Assembly: GCA_002746275.1 (NCBI GenBank)
Contig: NVWR01000003.1
Location: 94,532 to 100,947, forward strand
DNA length: 6,416 bases
Direction: 5' to 3'
Origin: Rhodobiaceae bacterium
GTDB taxonomy: Bacteria > Pseudomonadota > Alphaproteobacteria > Parvibaculales > Parvibaculaceae
Shown: piece by piece, positions 5,980-6,416 of the stretch
Numbering within the stretch: the stretch's first letter is position 1
How the letters are laid out: each line of letters opens with the position of its first letter
The notes under the pieces: model-generated
The model's database searches: none
Told to the model about the DNA's origin: nothing
What the model saw: only the letters and a program-made list of their open reading frames with translations
Made by a program: the position numbers and the translations under genes

Positions 5980-6416
5980 ATGACCGATATGCAAAATGCC
6001 ATTCTTCTCCACCAATACGACATCTCACCTTTCTCCGAAAAGGTGCGCGTTGCTCTAGGCATAAAGGGACTGACCTGGCATGCGGTGGACCAGCCCGTCA
6101 TCATGCCCAAACCAGAACTCACTGCATTGACCGGTGACTATCGCAAAATCCCCGTCATGCAAATCGGGGCAGACATCTATTGCGATACACAGATCATCTT
6201 GCGCGAACTGGAAAAGCGTTACCCGGAACCCTCTCTCTTCGTCGGCGGAGACAAAGCGCTTGGCTGGGGCATGGGTCTGTGGACCGACCGCCCCTTCTTC
6301 CTGGCAGCTGTTGCGGTGATCTTTGGGACCGCAGGTGACTTCGTCGATGAGGACTTCAAAAAGGACCGTGAGAAGCTGATGGGCCGCCCCTTCAACACGG
6401 ATGAAATGAAGGGCGG
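5980..6416 (+). CDS. Second glutathione S-transferase family protein, 3'-truncated by the window edge
   Basis: An open frame of 145 complete codons runs from the ATG at 5980 to the right edge without a stop. The translation begins MTDMQNAILLHQYDISPFSE and is a GST N-domain: SPFSEKVRVAL (16-26), with S16 or S19 near the thiol site, the cis-Pro motif I57-P58 (KIPVMQIG), and D69-T70 (YCDTQIILRELEKRYP) in place of the usual E/D-S glutathione contact. The start of the helical C-domain follows (GWGMGLWTDRPFF onward). The ATG is chosen because GAGG at 5970-5973, overlapping the previous stop, is 6 nt upstream; the ATG at 5989 is a less likely alternative. It is only distantly similar to the first GST, so the pair are different subfamilies rather than a recent duplication. 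The 8-nt gap indicates co-expression. Its end and full length are unknown. Confidence 0.88.
   Translation, partial: MTDMQNAILLHQYDISPFSEKVRVALGIKGLTWHAVDQPVIMPKPELTALTGDYRKIPVMQIGADIYCDTQIILRELEKRYPEPSLFVGGDKALGWGMGLWTDRPFFLAAVAVIFGTAGDFVDEDFKKDREKLMGRPFNTDEMKG

Overview
The window looks like part of an alphaproteobacterial chromosome. It has roughly mid-50s percent GC, tightly packed genes that are all on the + strand, and a chemoreceptor of the alphaproteobacterial type with no CheR-docking pentapeptide. The phylum-level placement is an inference from protein style. I cannot name a genus.

Layout. (1) Positions 1-1844 hold the 3' part of a methyl-accepting chemotaxis protein gene whose start lies upstream of the window. 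(2) Positions 1845-1956 hold a degenerate repeat of the chemoreceptor's last codons, followed by a strong Rho-independent terminator. (3) Positions 1957-2110 are a leader region without a convincing promoter match. (4) From 2111 to the right edge runs a co-directional gene set: two tandem paralogous carboxymuconolactone decarboxylase/AhpD-like proteins (2111-2662, 2667-3242), a short-chain dehydrogenase (3244-4092), a metallo-beta-lactamase-fold hydrolase (4116-5084), a glutathione S-transferase (5186-5971) and a second, different glutathione S-transferase that runs off the window (5980-6416). Intergenic gaps are 4, 1, 23, 101 and 8 nt, as expected for one operon. The 101-nt gap carries a perfect 8-bp palindrome and could be an internal control or processing point.

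Function. The chemoreceptor is insulated by its terminator and is probably unrelated to what follows. The downstream set resembles a small catabolic or detoxification cassette: an NAD(H)-type alcohol/ketone oxidoreductase, a metal-dependent hydrolase, two thiol-transfer enzymes and a pair of CMD-fold proteins. A plausible but unproven reading is glutathione-dependent processing of an aromatic, lignin-derived or other electrophilic substrate. In that reading the SDR makes a ketone, the GSTs add or remove glutathione, and the MBL enzyme hydrolyses a thioester, ester or lactone. No substrate can be named from the sequence. No RNA genes, insertion sequences, CRISPR arrays or clear signs of recent transfer were seen.
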